This document shows, piece by piece, positions 61,151 to 64,000 of a DNA stretch of 64,000 bases. Every line of letters begins with the position of its first letter. Positions within the stretch are counted from its first letter, which is position 1. The DNA is taken from positions 1 through 64,000 of the forward strand of contig CAWINY010000007.1 of the NCBI GenBank assembly GCA_963837635.1, given 5' to 3'. The notes under the pieces are model-generated. The model did not search any database, had not been told where the DNA came from, and saw nothing but the letters and a program-made list of their open reading frames with translations. Both the position numbers and the translations under genes were made by a program. The stretch comes from CAWINY01 sp963837635. GTDB lineage: Bacteria; Acidobacteriota; Terriglobia; Terriglobales; Acidobacteriaceae.

Positions 61151-62530
61151 ATGGTTCGTTTGTTCCACGTCTATTATCCGGTCCGCACGCTGGTCCTGCT
61201 GGGGTGCGAAGCCCTGGTTGTCGGCGCTTCGTTTCTTGTGGCGACCATGCTGGTGCTGGGCCCGGATTCGTTCCTGGCCCTCAATTATGAGGGCGGGGCA
61301 CTGAAGATTGGCGTGGTTACCCTGCTTGCTCTGCTCTGTTCGTATTATCTGGATCTCTATGCCCCGCAGCGCTTGCCCGATAAATCAGAGATCTATTTCC
61401 GGCTCATCACCGTCATCGGCATTCTGTCGATGATGATCGCGCTGGCAGCTTATCTCTTTCCCCAGTTTAAAATCGGGCCGAACGTGTTCTTGCTCGGACT
61501 TGCCATTCTTACGGTTGTATTGATGCTATGGCGGGGTGCCTACAACTGGGTCATCGCACAGCCGTTGTTTCTGGAGCGTGTGTACGTCGTGGGCGCTGGC
61601 GACCGGGCACAGCGGGTGGTCGATGCGATCCGTTCGCGACGCGATTTGGGCATGGAGGTGGTCGGCTGGGCCGGCGCGATCGGCAATGGTTCCTTGAACT
61701 GCGACGATTTTGGCCACGCATTATCTGCCCACCGCGACCGTGCCCCGCAAGTGGATCGAATTATCGTCGCCTTGCAGGATCGACGCGGCAAGATGCCGGT
61801 GCGCGAGTTGCTGAACCTGCGCCTGGCCGGCACCAAGATAGAAGAAGTTAGTACCTTGTTGGAAAGAATCTCGGGCAAGATCGAGATCGACTGGCTGCAC
61901 CCCAGCACGATGATTTTTGGCGAAGGCTTCGGGGTAAAGCAGTCCGTGGTTTTGACGCGCCGCCTGGTATCGATTCTTGTCGCGGGCAGCGCCCTGGTGA
62001 TTCTGCTGCCGGTGCTGCCGCTGATCGCGCTGTCCGTCAAGCTGTCTTCCCCGGGGCCGGTACTGTTCAAGCAAAAACGCGTCGGCCGCCGTGGCGAGAT
62101 ATTCACAGTCTACAAATTTCGCACCATGCGCCAGGACGCGGAGGCCGCTACCGGAGCAGTTTGGGCCACCAAGAATGATCCGCGCATCACCCGGATCGGG
62201 AACTTCATGCGCAAGACGCGTCTGGACGAAATCCCGCAACTGTGGAACGTCCTGAAAGGGGACATGAGCTTCGTGGGTCCCCGTCCCGAGCGTCCGGAAT
62301 TTGTGCAGTGGCTAACCGAGCAGATTCCGTACTACAACCTGCGCCACATTATTCGCCCCGGCCTCACCGGCTGGGCGCAGGTCCGCTATCAGTACGGGGC
62401 CACGCTGGAAGAAACGAAACAAAAGCTTGAATACGACCTGTACTACATCAAGCACATGTCCGTGGCCCTGGATCTGCTGATCATGTTCGAGACGTTAAAG
62501 ACCGTTCTGCTGCGCCGAGGCGCCCAATGA
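61151..62530 (+). CDS. Priming sugar transferase (polyprenyl glycosylphosphotransferase), XrtA type
   Basis: 459 residues. Four N-terminal membrane helices (about 12-130), a CoA-binding-like central domain (RVYVVGAGDRAQRVVDAIRSRRDLGMEVVGW), a fifth helix near 280 and a catalytic bacterial sugar transferase domain: KRVGRRGEIFTVYKFRTMRQDAE, DPRITRIGNFMRKTRLDEIPQLWNVLKGDMSFVGPRPERPEFV, YNLRHIIRPGLTGWAQVRY. It attaches the first sugar phosphate to undecaprenyl phosphate, starting the repeat unit. It lies 3 bases after the kinase gene. Confidence 0.94.
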   Translation: MVRLFHVYYPVRTLVLLGCEALVVGASFLVATMLVLGPDSFLALNYEGGALKIGVVTLLALLCSYYLDLYAPQRLPDKSEIYFRLITVIGILSMMIALAAYLFPQFKIGPNVFLLGLAILTVVLMLWRGAYNWVIAQPLFLERVYVVGAGDRAQRVVDAIRSRRDLGMEVVGWAGAIGNGSLNCDDFGHALSAHRDRAPQVDRIIVALQDRRGKMPVRELLNLRLAGTKIEEVSTLLERISGKIEIDWLHPSTMIFGEGFGVKQSVVLTRRLVSILVAGSALVILLPVLPLIALSVKLSSPGPVLFKQKRVGRRGEIFTVYKFRTMRQDAEAATGAVWATKNDPRITRIGNFMRKTRLDEIPQLWNVLKGDMSFVGPRPERPEFVQWLTEQIPYYNLRHIIRPGLTGWAQVRYQYGATLEETKQKLEYDLYYIKHMSVALDLLIMFETLKTVLLRRGAQ

Positions 62531-62678
62531 GAACCTCAAGGAAGCACCCTTCTTCAGGAGGGCTGCCCGGGAAACAACATTACTGCCAGGAACGGCGGGC
62601 CACCTTCACGGGCGTCAACCAGGGCGGCGCAGTTGGTCACAACAGCCAGCCAGAGCCAAGTCGTCGTGGGGGAGTGCG

Positions 62679-63512
62679 GTGCTAAACGCCCTTACCGTTG
62701 ATGTGGAAGATTATTTTCATACCGAGGCCATGTCCGAGGTGGTTCCGCGTGAGTCGTGGAACCAGATGGAGTTGCGCGTCGAGAAGAATACAAACCGGCT
62801 CTTCGAGCTTTTTGAGCGCTGCGGTGCGCGCGCGACGATGTTCTTTCTGGGTTGGATCGCCGAGCGTTGTCCCGCGCTGGTGGCCGAGGCAGTGGCGCGC
62901 GGGCATGAGGTCGGATGTCATAGCTATTGGCATCGGCGGGTGCATGAGCTGAGTCCAGAGGAATTCCGCGAAGACACCAGACGGGCCAAAGAGACGATTG
63001 AGTCAGCCGCGGGACGGGCGATCTATGGCTACCGGGCGCCCGGCTTTTCTATTGTGCAGGGGATGGCTTGGGCTACCGACATTCTGTTTGAGTTGGGTTT
63101 CACCTACGATTCCAGCAGCCATCCGATACGTCACGACCATTACAACAATCCCGGGGCACCTCGTATGCCTCATCTCCTGTCCTCGGGATTGCTGGAAATT
63201 CCCATCAGCACCTGGAAAGTGGGCAGGTGTAACTGGCCCGCAGGGGGTGGGGCCTATCTACGGGTGCTGCCATCGCTCTACACGAAGATCGGGCTTAGAC
63301 AGATCACGTCCTCGGGTGAGCGGTTGATGATTTATATACACCCGTGGGAAATCGATCCCGACCAACCGAGGTTAGCGGCATCGCGCAAGTCCCGCCTACG
63401 CCAGTACCTCGGCTTAGCGGGGATGGAGCGCCGTCTGGAGCACCTGTTGAAGAGTTATCGCTTTGGCACCGCCGAGGAAACGTACGCCATCCCCAAGAGG
63501 AGGTACGAATGA
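62679..63512 (+). CDS. Polysaccharide deacetylase, exosortase-system (DUF3473) type
   Basis: 277 residues, start GTG at 62679 after GGGGGAG. NodB-fold motifs: TVDVEDYFH with catalytic and metal Asp, CHSYWHR metal histidines, YGYRAPGFSI. The C-terminal part PISTWKVGRCNWPAGGGAYLRVLPSLYTKIGLRQI and MIYIHPWEIDPDQPRL is the DUF3473 extension characteristic of XrtA-linked deacetylases. It removes N-acetyl groups from the polymer. ATGA overlap with the next gene. Confidence 0.94.
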   Translation: MLNALTVDVEDYFHTEAMSEVVPRESWNQMELRVEKNTNRLFELFERCGARATMFFLGWIAERCPALVAEAVARGHEVGCHSYWHRRVHELSPEEFREDTRRAKETIESAAGRAIYGYRAPGFSIVQGMAWATDILFELGFTYDSSSHPIRHDHYNNPGAPRMPHLLSSGLLEIPISTWKVGRCNWPAGGGAYLRVLPSLYTKIGLRQITSSGERLMIYIHPWEIDPDQPRLAASRKSRLRQYLGLAGMERRLEHLLKSYRFGTAEETYAIPKRRYE

Positions 63513-64000
63513 TCGAAGACCGCACCTCTCAAGCAATCCATCGGGAAGAGGTGCACGCGCCTGAGGTGAGGTCTAGCATCGATCGCCGCTGGGATTTGGC
63601 GTTCCTTGGCATTCTAGGATACATAGTCATCGAGTACACGCGGTTGCCGGCGATGTTCCCTATACTCATGCCGCTTCAACTCGGGAAGGTTGTTATCGCT
63701 CTTAGCATAGTGGGCATGGTCCTGTCTCCGCGAAACCCGTTCACGGCGCGGCTGTCAGGCGCCGGGAGTTCTCCCACGACGAAGCTCGACATGCTCATGG
63801 CCGCATTCGTCATGGCCGCAGTCGTTTGTTCAATATCGGCGGAGTTTCCCGATGCCACTGTCGATAGCCTAATAACCATCCTGCAATGGGCAGTGATTTA
63901 CTACCTGCTTGGACGAGTTGTCATTACGCCGTGGCGGCTGCGCGTCTTTTTGTTCGTGTTACTCCTGCTGAACCTCAAGCTGGCGCAGTTTTCCATCCGC
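63509..64000 (+). CDS. O-antigen ligase-like membrane protein, exosortase-associated (cut by window end)
   Basis: Open from the ATG at 63509 to the end, 164 residues visible. After a soluble start (about 30 residues) there are several hydrophobic helices: LAFLGILGYIVIEY, LGKVVIALSIVGMVLSP, LMAAFVMAAVVCSISAEF, ITILQWAVIYYLLGRVVI, and then LRVFLFVLLLLNLKLAQFSIR. The last segment resembles the NxKxSQ region of exosortase A-associated putative O-ligases as I recall the family. It is translationally coupled to the deacetylase gene. Confidence 0.7.
   Translation, partial: MIEDRTSQAIHREEVHAPEVRSSIDRRWDLAFLGILGYIVIEYTRLPAMFPILMPLQLGKVVIALSIVGMVLSPRNPFTARLSGAGSSPTTKLDMLMAAFVMAAVVCSISAEFPDATVDSLITILQWAVIYYLLGRVVITPWRLRVFLFVLLLLNLKLAQFSIR

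Overview
The window is two unrelated pieces of DNA joined at about position 41,540. Positions 1 to about 41,538 are AT-rich and look like a Bacteroidetes chromosome (class Bacteroidia by inference). Genes there mostly lack Shine-Dalgarno sites, several promoters fit the Bacteroidetes TTG-N20-TAnnTTTG pattern, and the family content is typical (long NusB, DUF3276, DUF5606, his operon order GDCB, type 2 IPP isomerase). From about 41,539 to 64,000 the DNA is GC-rich, has clear AGGAG-type ribosome sites, GTG/TTG starts, GC-rich hairpin repeats and an exosortase/PEP-CTERM exopolysaccharide locus, which suggests an acidobacterium. A mevalonate kinase gene is cut off after 28 codons exactly at the join. 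At least ten one-base frameshifts lie in the left piece and none were seen in the right piece. The simplest reading is a chimeric assembly of two metagenome contigs.

Left piece, in order: histidine operon hisGDCB (minus strand) with a complete leader-peptide attenuator; a TetR-TolC-MFP-RND efflux operon, frameshifted in three of its four genes; secreted proteins (CBM9-like, S9 peptidase, beta-propeller lipoprotein) and a broken 2-keto-3-deoxygluconate kinase; an NfnAB-type ferredoxin:NADP oxidoreductase pair; a YihY membrane protein and a single-domain response regulator; a housekeeping block nusB-yajC-ybbR-coaE-TerB/DnaJ-DUF5606; DUF3276; feoAB iron uptake; mtgA. Then comes one uninterrupted plus-strand run (31,491 to 41,538) in which leucine-degradation genes (methylcrotonyl-CoA carboxylase subunits, methylglutaconyl-CoA hydratase, acyl-CoA dehydrogenase) lead directly into mevalonate-pathway genes (IPP isomerase, HMG-CoA reductase, GHMP kinase, mevalonate decarboxylase, mevalonate kinase). 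Leucine breakdown through these enzymes yields HMG-CoA, the substrate of the reductase, so the cluster reads as a leucine-to-isoprenoid route.

Right piece: dnaB, a DedA-like membrane protein, moaB, a response regulator with a DUF4388 output domain and moaC (all minus); a DUF47/PiT phosphate-transport pair; a CgeB-like glycosyltransferase and a nucleotidyltransferase; sppA; a 60-residue zinc-ribbon protein; then the PEP-CTERM/exosortase region. This has a large TPR lipoprotein and a PEP-CTERM protein transcribed divergently, each from a sigma-54-like promoter, a sigma-54-activator-like AAA+ protein lacking the GAFTGA loop, and an EPS operon (export protein, chain-length protein, ATPase, CpsD-type kinase, priming sugar transferase, polysaccharide deacetylase, O-ligase running off the end).

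Intergenic space in both pieces holds dispersed repeats. In the left piece these are modular short tandem repeats at gene 3' ends; in the right piece they are GC-rich hairpins.
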